Shown here: positions 51,405 through 60,843 of the stretch, one piece after another | How positions within the stretch are numbered: the first letter of the stretch is position 1 | Layout of the letters: every line of letters starts with the position of its first letter | Origin: Rhineura floridana | Lineage: Eukaryota; Chordata; Lepidosauria; Squamata; Rhineuridae | Assembly (NCBI RefSeq): GCF_030035675.1 | Contig: NC_084497.1 | Span: 29,648,437-29,712,436, forward strand | Reading direction: 5' to 3' | Length of the DNA: 64,000 bases | Notes under the pieces: generated by a model | Told to the model about the DNA's origin: nothing | The model's input: the letters and a program-made list of their open reading frames with translations, nothing else | Databases searched by the model: none | Program-made: the position numbers and the translations under genes

Positions 51405-53477
51405 TAAGATGTATAACCTTTTTTTCTCAGCTTTCTTTCTAAGGCCTAGAATCAGTTATATTTGCACCCGGACTATGCAGTCAAAGTGCTTTGCATGCAC
51501 TTTCTCTCACTGTAAACCTTACAAGCAACTCTGTAAGGGAGGCCAGTACTTGTATGCCTAGATTACAGGAGGCCAAGGCTGACAGAGAAGGAGTAATGGG
51601 AACAGCAAGATTCAAACCAGGGACATACTGGTTTGGAATCTGATCAATATGCAATATAATGGCTCTCACTGTTGGTTTAGAAGTTCAAAAATATTCAGCT
51701 AAGTTTACCGTCTCAGCAGGCATTTATGATGTTCTTCAATGGGTGGGTGGGGGTCAAATCCAGGTAGGATGTATGTGCACCTGCTGATCCCCTCCCACCC
51801 CCCAATAAATTATCCCCAACAAACACAAAGGAAGGACAGGATTAAATTGGGATTCTCCCTGATAAACAGAGGTAGTTGGAATAGATATTGCTCAAGTATA
51901 TATTTAAAAAAACCCACAGAGATTGAAGGTGCTAGGAGGAGCCCGCAGCACAAATTGTTATACATATATGACCCACCTGCATTACCTCTCCCCCCCCTTT
52001 CCCCAAATGCTTCACTATCTGCTTATTTATAACTGCACTGGAACAATTAAAATTCAAAAATGCACCTGCATGCTGTTATTTTATTTATTTTAAGCCCCAA
52101 CCACAGACAAACCGGACCACACCAGGCATTACTTTGGAAGGAGCTCTAGGATTTTTGTGCAATAAATAAATGGATTTATAGGGTTTCCCTCCACAACATG
52201 GAACAAAGTTGGGTCCAAACTCATGCCATTTGTGGAGAACTTCAGTATTGATATTATGCTGCATTGCAGGCATGGAGAACCTTTGGACCTCTAGATGCTG
52301 CTAAACTGCAACTCCCATCATTCCTGGCCGTTGGCCATGCTGCCTGGCACTGGGGGAAGTTTTAGTTCAGCAACATCTGGAGGGCCAAAGGTTCCCCACT
52401 TCTGCTCTGTCATATTTTGTCTATGGGGCTAACAGGCATTTAGAAAGTGAAACAGTCATTAAAAAATAATCATCATCATAAGTCAGTTCAGATTCGTTCA
52501 AGCTCAGAAGAATGATTTTTTGCCCAGGATCACAGAGCTCCATGGGAAACCTTCAAGAACAGAGGGAGGGAGGATTGCGGGGGACCAGAGAGGAATAGAT
52601 TTGGCACAGAAGGGTGTTCTCAACTGCTTTATCTTCCTGCCTTTGCAGGAAAAAAATACCCACCCAGATTAGCTTGGCTCAAAACAGCATTTGCAACAAA
52701 TGGATGCTTGCCTTTCCTACTGGCGAAAGGGATTTTGCCTTTTCCAGACCACACAGTAAACCCTGGAATTATAGGGCGGTGTCCAACTAAGTCTTACTCA
52801 AGAGTATACCCATTGAAATGAATGACCCTTAGTCAGCCAGATCCATTAATTTCAATGGTTCTACTCTGAGTAGGACTGACATTTGATGCAACCCACATTC
52901 CTGAAGCGCTTGCTTTTCCCAACGCATACATTAAAATCCAGACGCAGAGACTGCCCTGAATCAAAATCTATCCATTGTTGTTAATTATTAATTTATCATT
53001 AATATTATTAATAATCAGATTTCTCACCCCTTCCCCTTCATCACAGGGTGGGTTACAACCATTTAAAACTACAAAATTAAAACCAGTTTCAAACTAAGTG
53101 CAATCAAGAGAACAGAGTGGATCCTAAAGGCCACGGTGAAGAGGTGCATCTTCACCATATGACAAAAACGGCACAATGAAGGTACCAGGCACATCTGCGT
53201 GAACACCACCACTCAGGGGCTGCCACACTTGACTTCTCATAAATCAAGGCGCAAGACTCTTGTTTTTGCCACAACCATCTTAACACGGCTGGCTCTGTCT
53301 CTCTCTGGAACATTTGGTTCCTCTCTGGTTCCCAAGCTGGGTGAGGGGATGCCAGGAAGGGGTTATTCCATCCATTAAAAACCATCCAAGAGTAAGGAGC
53401 AGCCCAGAAAGGGTGATATGGGGGGGATGACTCATTTATACGTGACACTCACCAGAGGGGGGAGACACGATCCACAT
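40834..53477 (-). CDS. TMEM269: Transmembrane protein 269, CDP-alcohol phosphatidyltransferase family
   Basis: Six exons join in phase: 53477-53453, 47036-46889, 45331-45234, 44238-44095, 43019-42819 and 40943-40834, giving 241 residues. Residues 74-99 carry the full CDP-alcohol phosphatidyltransferase signature D-x2-DG-x2-AR-x8-G-x3-D-x3-D (D74, D77, G78, A81, R82, G91, D95, D99). This is followed by FADFTSFG, as in bacterial and yeast CDP-DAG-serine phosphatidyltransferases. Five or six hydrophobic segments surround it. The chosen ATG has A at -3 and is preceded in frame by a TGA 15 bases upstream within the same exon. The name rests on position next to SVBP and on the family signature; I cannot recall the mammalian protein well enough to compare residue by residue. 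Confidence 0.88.
41366..41975 (-). mobile_element. RTE/BovB-like LINE, 5'-truncated
   Basis: The minus-strand frame encodes the RTE C-terminus: YGCESRTVKKVDKRKINSFE, ALRIPWTAKK, LRLSYFGHIMRRHDSLEKT and SRKRGRRWIDSIKE. The 3' tail reads gattcatagggtcgccataa, then (aac)n. It ends near 41975, where sequence changes character. Confidence 0.85.
42819..43019 (-). CDS. TMEM269: TMEM269 exon
   Basis: The exon lies between cacccgtag and gtgagt and encodes residues 140-205. It includes FMYRGLPCPYGASVLAATYL and the hydrophobic VVMRIIAMVMILFMV. Confidence 0.92.
44095..44238 (-). CDS. TMEM269: TMEM269 exon with second half of catalytic motif
   Basis: The exon lies between cattctgcag and gtgagt and encodes residues 92-138. 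It begins AKLDDFADFTSFGLATALLL, with the two remaining Asp, and continues into membrane helices (LLVIVYVLAVF). Confidence 0.92.
44600..45233 (-). other. TMEM269: TMEM269 intron segment with CR1 fragment
   Basis: A minus-strand CR1 3' piece lies at 45010-45155 (gccatcatggctagcagcc, aactatgcgctgcatg), parallel to the same region of the longer CR1 at 54.4 kb. The rest is unassigned. Confidence 0.6.
45234..45331 (-). CDS. TMEM269: TMEM269 exon with first half of catalytic motif
   Basis: The exon lies between ctccctccag and gtgagt and encodes residues 59-90. It contains FLLDLADGAVAR, with the first two Asp, the Gly and the Ala-Arg of the signature. Confidence 0.92.
45685..46185 (+). repeat. tRNA-Ala SINE split by an RTE insertion
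   Basis: The SINE body spans 45685-45824 (ggtcccaggttcaatcccc). Its 3' end resumes at 46138 (cagtctgactcaatctaagg). The RTE fragment lies exactly between. Confidence 0.8.
45825..46137 (-). mobile_element. RTE/BovB-like LINE, short 5'-truncated copy
   Basis: The frame reads NNWVLEQIKPELSLEAKMMK, FGRIMRRHDS, KKRWVDSIKEATDLN and [16 protein letters not shown]. The 3' end is the usual tail with (aac)n. It overlaps the C-terminal region of the copy at 41.4-42.0 kb and extends further to the natural end. Confidence 0.85.
46335..46720 (-). mobile_element. L2-like LINE 3' fragment
   Basis: Antisense blocks (ataccccactcttcctccc, gaattccaaagtttcggtgc) recall the protein end NSLP and UTR of the element at 19.4-19.9 kb. 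Related pieces lie at 34810-34985, 42510-42650 and 53000-53200. It lies in the TMEM269 intron between exons 46889 and 45331. Confidence 0.6.
46889..47036 (-). CDS. TMEM269: TMEM269 exon
   Basis: The exon lies between caccttgcag and gtaagt and encodes residues 10-57. It includes AQVVEFMRKNVANSISMANL and a first hydrophobic segment. NSISMANL resembles the N-terminal PS-synthase motif that precedes the first membrane helix. Confidence 0.9.
49150..49740 (+). repeat. SINE plus composite foldback unit, copy 3
   Basis: A SINE (to 49340), the joint gaccaccacaaaagcaaag, a foldback A (49430-49555), the linker accatcacttgccttcactg and a second foldback A (49635-49735) follow in order. Confidence 0.75.
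50466..50815. repeat. tRNA-Ala SINEs, head-to-head
   Basis: A minus-strand head (50466-50560) meets a plus-strand copy (50575-50690), followed by another plus-strand 3' part (50690-50815). This is the same arrangement as at the left window edge. Confidence 0.65.
51301..51405 (+). repeat. TTA microsatellite with inverted AAT segment
   Basis: An (ATT)n / (AAT)n / (ATT)n tract of about 105 bases can fold on itself. A simpler (ATT)n tract lies at 60150-60203. Confidence 0.9.
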
Positions 53478-53516
53478 CTTTGCTAGATTTCAAGAGGATG
53501 TTGCACTCCTTTGAAA
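53453..53516 (-). CDS. TMEM269: TMEM269 first coding exon, partly 5' UTR
   Basis: The exon lies between ctgtctcaacag and gtgagt. Its first 39 bases are untranslated. The ATG at 53477 starts MWIVSPPS and leaves one base that pairs in phase with the exon at 47036. Both other frames hit stops, or fail to join the next exon. Confidence 0.8.
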
Positions 53517-53569
53517 CTGTTGAGACAGAGGGAGGAGGTTAGCAATCTGCAGCTCTTATCGTGAAGGAT

Positions 53570-53825
53570 TCCAGAGGATGTAGAAGCACATTTAAAGCAC
53601 TTCCTCTTAGAATAATAATAAGAATAATAAACAAAGGGCAACACACCAAACATATGCCATTAAAACAACAACAATACAATATCAATCCTGGGAACTGTAG
53701 TTTTACCCCTTGCAGAACTACAGTTCCCAGTACCCGTCATAAACTGCAGTACCCAGGATTCTTCTCTTTTTCAGGGGGGTGGGTGGGGCTCTAAATGCAT
53801 TTTAAACATGTGGTGTGTATGCAGC
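53570..53825. mobile_element. Foldback B MITE, enlarged centre
   Basis: The arms cacatttaaagcacttcc and atgcattttaaacatgtgg flank gaactgtag / ctacagttcccag pairs. An A-rich insert of about 75 bases lies in the left arm. Confidence 0.6.
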
Positions 53826-54235
53826 CAAACAACCACCGAAACACACATACTCACACCAGGGTAGGTTTCTGTGTATTAGTAGACAAAGGAGGAGATGCAC
53901 CACCCTTGCCCCAGAGAAGTTCAGAAGACGGGCAACTGGAATCATCCTGGCTGTAAAGACCAGTCATTGGCGGAGACGCGATCTCCAAGCCCTGATCCAA
54001 GCCCCTCAATACGGCAGAGCACTCGTGTGGTCAAAGAGAAGCACTTGCCACACACACCTTCCCATCTCCAAATTCCTTCCCTAAGACACATCGGAAGTCA
54101 CATGACATTGCAGCAGAGGGTATGTGTTGGGGGGGGAGAGCAGAGAGAGACGGCCAAGGGACAAGGCCACCCACGGCATCCCAATGCACCTCCCGACCGT
54201 TTGTCACCCATATCACATTTCTGAAACCCCGGTTA
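53826..54235. other. Unassigned sequence upstream of TMEM269 coding exon 1
   Basis: No gene, repeat family or regulatory site is recognised. Confidence 0.5.
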
Positions 54236-55495
54236 AGAACATAAGAACATAAGAAGAGCCTGCTGGATCAGGCCAGTGGCCCATCTAGTCCAGCATCCTG
54301 TTCTCACAGTGGCCAACCAGGTGCCTGGGGGAAGCCTGCAAGCAGGACCCGAGTGCAAGAACACTCTCCCCTCCTGAGGCTTCCGGCAACTGGTTTTCAG
54401 AAACATGCTGCCTCTGACTAGGGTGGCAGAGCACAGCCATCATGGCTAGTAGCCATTGATAGCCCTGTCCTCCATGAATTTGTCTAATCTTCTTTGAAAG
54501 CCGTCCAAGCTGGTGGCCATTACTGCATCTTGTGGGAGCAAATTCCATAGTTTAACTATGCGCTGAGTAAAGAAGTACTTCCTTTTGTCTGTCCTGAATC
54601 TTCCAACATTCAGCTTCTTGGAATGTCCACGAGTTCTAGTATTATGAGAGAGGGAGAAGAACTTTTCTCTATCGACTTTCTCAATGCCATGCATAATTTG
54701 ATACACTTCTATCATGTCTCCTCTGACCCGCCTTTTCTCTAAACTAAAAAGCCCCAAATGCTGCAACCTTTCCTCGTAAGGGAGTCGCTCCATCCCCTTG
54801 ATCATTCTGGTTGCCCTCTTCTGAACCTTTTCCAACTCTATAATATCCTTTTTGAGATGAGGCGACCAGAACTGTACACAGTATTCCAAATGCGGCCGCA
54901 CCATAGATTTATACAACAGCATTATGATATCGGCTGTTTTATTTTCAATACCTTTCCTAATTATCGCTAGCATGGAATTTGCCTTTTTCACAGCTGCCGC
55001 ACACTGGGTCGACATTTTCATCGTGCTGTCCACTACAACCCCGAGGTCTCTCTCCTGGTCGGTCACCGCCAGTTCAGACCCCATGAGCGTATATGTGAAA
55101 TTCAGATTTTTTGCTCCAATATGCATAATTTTACACTTGTTTATATTGAATTGCATTTGCCATTTTTCTGCCCATTCACTCAGTTTGGAGAGGTCTTTTT
55201 GGAGCTCTTCGCAATCCCTTTTTGTTTTAACAACCCTGAACAATTTAGTGTCATCAGCAAACTTGGCCACTTCACTGCTCACTCCTAATTCTAGGTCATT
55301 AATGAACAAGTTGAAAAGTACAGGTCCCAATACTGATCCTTGAGGGACTCCACTTTCTACAGCCCTCCATTGGGAGAACTGTCCGTTTATTCCTACTCTC
55401 TGCTTTCTGCTTCTTAACCAATTTCTTATCCACAAGAGGACCTCTCCTCTTATTCCATGACTGCTAAGCTTCCTCAGAAGCCTTTGGTTCATCGG
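54236..55495 (-). mobile_element. CR1 LINE with long open reverse-transcriptase frame
   Basis: The minus-strand frame stays open for about 350 element codons, ending INGY. It carries QGSVLGPVLFNLFINDL, the catalytic KFADDTKLF, then SMVRPHLEYCVQFWSPHLKK and KLWNLLPQDAV. The 5' part of ORF2 and ORF1 are missing by truncation near 55495. The 3' UTR ends cttatgttcttatgttctta in sense. The intact frame suggests a recent insertion. Confidence 0.9.
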
Positions 55496-55944
55496 GTGTG
55501 CAGCCTGGGGGTCGCTGAGTGCAAAGCCCGTCCTTGCGCAGGCGTGAGAAGCAGACAGAGGCAAGAACCAGGTTCAGGAAATGTGCAATGGGGAAGCGGG
55601 GAGGGGGGGAAGACAAGTTGTTCTGAACTCTGTGTCCCTAGCAATCCAAAGTCCTCCTGGAAACAACTTTGCCCTGTTCTCCGATTAGGAAAAGAGGATT
55701 GCTTCAGCCATATCTCATGCGCCTTGTGTCTCTTGTGCACTCTCTCACACTAACACACACACACCCCAAGTCTAGCAAGCCTGCTCCCTGTTGCAACACC
55801 TACAAAGCTGCCTTCCAGCAGATCAGACAACTGACCCACCTAGATCAGCACCGACTACGCTGACCAAGAGGCCTCATTCTGTGACTTTTCACAGAAGCCT
55901 ACAAAATAGCAGAGTTCTTGGGAAGCTGCCCTGCCACAGGGTCT

Positions 55945-56420
55945 CTCTAGCAGGGCATTGTCCACACAGACTCCCCAGGATTTCAAACCAAGGGATGTCC
56001 CCTGCCCTACCTGAGCGATGCTGCTGGGGACTGAACCTGGGACCTTCTGCATGCAAAGCAGGGGCTCTGCCACTCAGCTATGGCCCTTCTAAAGATTCTA
56101 GTCCTCATGGTTCTGAATAAAGGGTGGATTCAAACAGAAAACTAAGAAGCTGCCTTATCTGGAGTCAGACCGCTGGTCCGTCCAGCTCAAGACTGTCTAC
56201 ACTGACTGGCAGCATCTCTGGGGGTTCCGACGGCGGTCTTTCCCAGCCCTGCCAGGAGATGCTATGGTGTTCTACCCCAGAGTGATAACCTTTTCCTTAA
56301 GAGATCGGAAACAGCTTCTTTCCAGGGTTGCAGGCAGGAGACTTTCCCAGGGATGGATCTGAGGACCTTCTGCATGCAAAGCAGGTGTCCTACCACTGAG
56401 TGACAGCCTCTCCCATGTTC
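55945..56420 (-). repeat. tRNA-Ala SINE tandem trimer
   Basis: Three minus-strand copies (56415-56290, 56260-56140 and 56085-55945) follow each other. The linker between the last two (complement of agtcctcatggttctgaat) is the recurring one. Confidence 0.75.
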
Positions 56421-56459
56421 ATGCAGCCCAGTAGTGTTCAGGAGGCAGACAAGCTGGTG

Positions 56460-56710
56460 CCTCTGGGTGTTGATGGGCAGGGTGGGTAGTCCAACAACTC
56501 CTAGAGAAGCCTCAAGTTCCTCATCCCTGAACGAGGCCATCACTTGCCTTCACTTCCCCCAGCTGCCTCCATCGCAACTCTGGCCTTCTTTCCAGAAAGG
56601 AATGGAGAACCTGCGGCCCTCCAGATATTGCTAGACTGCAGCTCCCATCATCTTCCCTGACCATTGGTCATGCTGGTTGCTGGGGCTGATGGGAGATGAA
56701 ATTCAAGGAC
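56460..56710. repeat. Composite foldback unit, copy 4
   Basis: A foldback end (56460-56525), the linker ggccatcacttgccttcac and a foldback A (56605-56710) are present in the same order as the other copies. Confidence 0.7.
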
Positions 56711-57589
56711 GCTGCACAGGAGCATCACTTGCGTGCAATAGTGTTGCAGCAAATTCAGAAGTGCAGGGTCCCTTCGTGAGAGTCACAGCCATGCCCCTCC
56801 CCCCCCTTTTTACTGCTGCGTTGAGAATGAGATCCTTGTTAATGCCTTCTCTCATAACAACAGACATCCCTAGGAGCCAAAAAGCATGAAAGGAAAGAGT
56901 GTTTGCTATTGAAAAGAGTCTTTTCAGTGGCCGACTCACCTCCTTCCACTCTGATTGGCTCCAGTCAGCAGGAAAGGATAAGGATGTGTGTGAGGAGACT
57001 CTTCTCAGTGGCTAACACGCACCCGTTTCATACTGATTGGCTTGTAGGATGCTGGAGACACAGGGGCCATGCGCCCAAAAAAGTAAGGGTTAGGGTTAAG
57101 ACCCCCAACGACTACCCCCCTGCTGGCGTGCCCCCAGCCTGCACAAGACAAAGGCTCTGGGCCACCTCGCCCCTCCTTTAAAGGGCCTCCCATGAGAGAA
57201 GGAATTAGAAATCCTGCCACACATAAAGGGGGAGGGAGGGCTTTCACCCACCCCATCTCCTTATCGTCATAGCAACAGGGGAAAGCCAACTTTGCAAAGA
57301 CAAGCAGCAAATGTTAAGGGGCGTTTTAGAAAAAGGCATGTCTGCAAAAAAACCCACCGCTTTCATTTCTGGGGCTGAAAGAATGTAGGACGAGCCCGAG
57401 GTGTGTTCATCTCGTTCAGCACCCTGCTTCCCTGAGGGGAGCAATGGGAAGCCCACAGAGGCGGGCAGGAAAGCAAGAAGATTGAGAGATAGTCTGCCTT
57501 TGAAGCGGGAGGCTCCACTGGGCAACCTCAGCCAGCAAATTCCTAAATTCACAACCCGTCAGGGAGAGTCCGTCCTCTGAGCAAGGGCA
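56711..57589. other. Unassigned sequence left of the CpG island
   Basis: Two related blocks share gactcttctcagtggctaac-like and tgattggct motifs near 56925 and 56995. A short telomere-like gggttagggttaag lies near 57087. Neither is assigned. Confidence 0.4.
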
Positions 57590-58600
57590 TCCTCTTGCCT
57601 GACGGGGCCACACCGCCGGCCGCTTCTTTCCTTCCCCTTGGAAAGCTTTTGGAGGGGGCTCTCACCGTGCCGGCGGCGTCGGCGCTGCCCACTATACCGC
57701 TCATGGCCAGGCAGGTCTCCCGGTCCGCCTGCCCCCAGGAGCGGCGGGGTTGGGGGAGAGGGCCGCCGCCGCCGCCGCTCCTCCCCCTCCTCGTGGAGGC
57801 GCTCCTGGCGAAGGCTCCGCGCTGGCCGTCGAGGCCGAGACTCCGGGCGCAACGCGGGGAGCGTCGTCGGGCCGCCGTGGCGGGGGCACCCACCGTCCCT
57901 GCCTGCCTGCTTGTTGCGTCAAGGGCGCATCACCGCCGGCTCGGGAGGGCCGTCGCAGGCAGGCCAGGCCAGGCGGGAGCGACGCTGCTCTCCAAAGCGC
58001 AGCGCCCGGAGCGCAAGGAGGTCCCCGCGGGCTGCGCGCTTTCCAGGGAGGCGATCCGCCCCCCCGAAAAAGCCCGCAGAACGGGTCGAGGCGCTGGGAT
58101 AGCGCGCGCACTCACCGCCTCGATCCAGAGCGGTTCCGTTTCCACGCTCACCTCGGGCGATCGATGCGATCCGGCGGCAGCGTCACCGCTTTTATGCCGC
58201 ACATCCCTCTCTGCTCCCTCCCGCGCTCCGGAAAATTCCACAGGAAGGGGCGTGGCTGGGGGAGGCGACCCCACCGAGCCTTTCCCTCCCTCCTTCCCCC
58301 CCAAAGCCGGGCAGGGCGCCCGCCAGCGCTCCGCAGCCCGGCCTGCTCGCGCTCTGTCGCCTCCCCGCTCCACCGTCGCATTTCGCAGCTTTGCAGGCGG
58401 AGAACCGCGCTGGCCTTGGGACCCTTGCCCGTTTGCAGGTGGCCAGGAGGAGCCCCGCTGCGGGCCAGGATGCAAAAGCCCGTGGTGCAAAGGCTTCCGC
58501 AGCGCGCGCCCCTTTCGCGTAGCCGCGTTAGGCAAGGAACGGGCTCGGCGTTGCTCCCCTTTTCCCCCCGCATGCAATGCGGGCTTGAGCCTTCAGAGAG
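57590..58600. promoter_or_regulatory. CpG island, likely TMEM269 promoter, possibly bidirectional
   Basis: About 1 kb is dense in CG dinucleotides, and several long open frames on both strands are GC artefacts. On the minus strand an ATG at 57704 opens 13 codons (MSGIVGSADAAGT) that end exactly at a donor gtgaga (57665). On the plus strand a strong donor gtgagt lies at 58684. The next exon found downstream on the minus strand is TMEM269 at 53516, so the island probably drives that gene. Connection by splicing is inferred. Confidence 0.55.
57666..57704 (-). other. Candidate 5' exon segment of TMEM269 with upstream ATG
   Basis: The 39-base open segment starts ATGAGCGGTATAG and ends at gtgaga. 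If spliced to 53516 it reads eight more codons and stops at TGA, 12 bases before the TMEM269 ATG, making a short upstream frame. An unseen exon in between could alter this. Confidence 0.35.
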
Positions 58601-58719
58601 GCTAAATAAAAATGTACGTTGGTTCTGCGGGGCTCAGACCGCAAGGGACAAGCACGCTTTCCGGGGAGAAAGCCCCACTGAACGTGAGTAAAAAGGACAT
58701 GGCTCCCAGCAGGCATCGT

Positions 58720-58990
58720 CAAGCTGGTGCCTCGCTCCAGAGGTTTTGGACTGCAGAGTTGTCTGGAGGAAGGCACCAGCTTGGCCGAGAAGGCTGATCC
58801 GTGAGGCCTCCATTGGCTTGCGTGGATGAGCGGTGCCTTCCCAATCTGCCTTTGCTTGCAGCAGGTCAGTTCTTTACAAGGGGGGGATCTGTACCTCACA
58901 CCCGCCTACCCAAACATTCTTGGACTCCCATCAACCCTGACCACTGGCCCTGCTGGTCCCACAGCATCTGGGGGGCAGAGGGTTCCTCTC
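58720..58990. mobile_element. Foldback A remnants
   Basis: A short 65-base foldback (caagctggtgcctcgctcc ... ggcaccagcttgg) lies at 58729-58793, and a partial foldback A at 58905-58990. Confidence 0.6.
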
Positions 58991-60154
58991 CATGCTTCAC
59001 AATACTATGCACTTTTAATACTTTCCTTCATCTCCCCCCCTCGCGAATATTTTTAGGTGGTGCTTCTGTTTACCACTCTGACCCTGCTGTAAAAATGTGA
59101 ATAAGCAAAGTTGCTACCTTTATGCAAACTTTCCCCTGGCCCATTTATTTATTTAACCCCTTGTGTATGCGGTTTGACTCAATTTTTTTAAAAAAGGAAA
59201 ACTTCCATGAGCAGTTTACAAAAGATGTTTAACTTTATCCATAAGACGGTTAAAAACATTTTTAAAATGATGAAAGCAGCAATCAACTAAAAAGGCGAAA
59301 ACGTGTCAGCAACTGTGTGTCTGGGTAGGCTTGCCTAAACAAAAAAGTTTGGAGTTTCCCAAACATCAGCTGCTGTTCCTGCTTGTCTTCTCTGCAGCTT
59401 CTGAGAGACGTTCCTGGAGTCAAGGGGGACAGAAAGCCTCCCTGGAGACCTTTATTAATAAACCTGGTTGGAGCTGGCTGTGACGCTGCTTACAAACTCC
59501 AAGCCCTCCTGGCAGTCCTTCGTTGCTTGCATTCACAGCATAGCTCAGGCGGCCTGCCCGGCCCCTGGACTTTCGCCCGGCACAGCAAGGGGACCCACTT
59601 TCCCTGCAAGACTCTTCGTTTCCTCTTCCCAGACAGGAAGTTAGGGCATGGATTTGCGTCTCTTTCAGCAAGCCTATCCAGACCAGATGCAGGACAGACA
59701 CCATCAAACATAGTTGCATCTGTTTTAAATGTTTTGTTGATTTTTCTCCTTGTTTTTAATCATGGTTTCATGTATACCTGGGTTGCATCCAGTGTTAGTG
59801 TTGGACGTGACTCACTTAGGTTTTTTCATTTCAACGGGTCTTTGCTGAGTAAGGCTGCAATCCAGTACACACTTACCTGGGAATAAGTCCCACTGAACCC
59901 AGTGGAGCTTTCTTCTGAGTAGACATGTATTAGATTGCAGCCTGGGGCTTAGTCGAATGAACCTAAGGTAGTCATGCCTATTCAATGGATCTAATCTGAG
60001 TAGGACTGGCAATAAATGCCACCCAATGGGTCTACTCTGAGTGGACCTTAATTGGATAAAACCCTTTGATTTTAATTGGTTTATGTATTTTAGTCATGCT
60101 TTATATGAAATTGGACTTGTACGCTGCTTGGAGAGGGGTTGAGCAAGCACTTTA

Positions 60155-60203
<49 letters not shown>

Positions 60204-60235
60204 GGGTTATGCCCATCTAAGTCTTAGTGGCTTAG
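58991..60235. other. Right flank, mostly repeat-poor then nested foldbacks
   Basis: An acceptor-like tgtcttctctgcag ends at 59399 and is followed by an AATAAA near 59457. At 59783-60065 a foldback C is interrupted by another foldback family (ctgcaatccagtacac ... gattgcagcc). A TTA tract ends the stretch. No coding gene is seen. Confidence 0.5.
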
Positions 60236-60595
60236 CGTAAGGGCCATAGCTTCAGTGACAGAGCACCTGTTTTGCATGAAGAAGATCCCAGGTTCAGTCC
60301 CTGGCAGCATCTCCAGGTCGGGTTGAGTATATCCCCAGTGTGAAACCCTGGAGTGCTGCTGCCAGTCAGTGCAGACAGTAATGAGTTAGATGGACCAATG
60401 GTCTGACTTACTCAGCATCCTTTTTCATTGCCTCCAGTGGTTTGGCTGAATTTCTGCAAAGCGGGCATGGCGAACATCTGTGGCCCTCCAGATATTACCA
60501 GACTCCAGCTCAGCAGCCAGCAGGACCAATGGTCAGGGATGATGATGGGCGTTGCAGCCCAGCCCCGTCTGGAGGGCTCAGCCCTACCCTAAAGC
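60236..60595 (+). repeat. tRNA-Ala SINE and foldback A
   Basis: The SINE at 60236-60425 retains A-box and B-box (gatcccaggttcagtccc). Foldback A follows at 60470-60590. Confidence 0.75.
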
Positions 60596-60641
60596 ATACC
60601 TTTGTATTTGAAGATGTCAGGCACCCAGGCTAATATTTCAG

Positions 60642-60843
60642 AGCTATGGGAAAGGGGTTAAAAAAGCAACCTGGCAGACATTTGTGGGGCACTCAAATGC
60701 CAGAAAATGGGAGGGAAGCTAACAACGAGATGGCCAAAGCCTTCCAAAGGGGGCGAGTCTCTGCATTCCAGTTCAGCAAAGATCCAAAGGATGCCTGCAA
60801 TAAGGAGGTCATTCAGGAAATAGCTGCGCTCAAGGCCCATCAG
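60642..60843 (+). other. Exon-like block, unassigned
   Basis: An acceptor-like taatatttcag, an open frame from ATG 60646 through 66 codons, and a donor-like cag/gtaatc at 60844 delimit this block. The last part reads DACNKEVIQEIAALKAHQ. It is not recognised. It could be a host exon, an old element fragment or chance; the opposite strand is also open here. Confidence 0.2.

Larger units (their letters stand above)
47037..53452 (-). other. TMEM269: TMEM269 intron 1 (6.4 kb)
   Basis: It contains an AT palindrome (47680-47705), foldback B (48240-48405), foldback C (49045-49145 and 49868-49975), a SINE and composite unit (49150-49740) and head-to-head SINEs (50466-50815). A TTA microsatellite (51301-51405), foldback A (52268-52410), foldback C (52780-52895) and an L2-like piece (53000-53200) follow. 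The stretch 47050-47670 is unassigned. Confidence 0.65.

Noticed and set aside
51029-51442. 137-codon frame with a run of Tyr
   Set aside because: It is only the translation of the TTA microsatellite.
53453-53516. Alternative reading SKECNILLKSSKDVDRVSPL across the whole exon
   Set aside because: It leaves two bases at the donor, which do not join the next TMEM269 exon in frame; the ATG frame does.
54446-55564. 372-codon open frame as a host gene
   Set aside because: The motifs are those of CR1 reverse transcriptase; only the first 20 or so codons lie outside the element.
57084-57100. Interstitial telomere repeat
   Set aside because: Only about two TTAGGG-like units are present, which is within chance.
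57595-58691. Open frames of 313 and 336 codons on the plus strand and 215 on the minus strand
   Set aside because: They lie in a CpG island on both strands at once, are rich in Arg, Pro, Ala and Gly, and show no domain.
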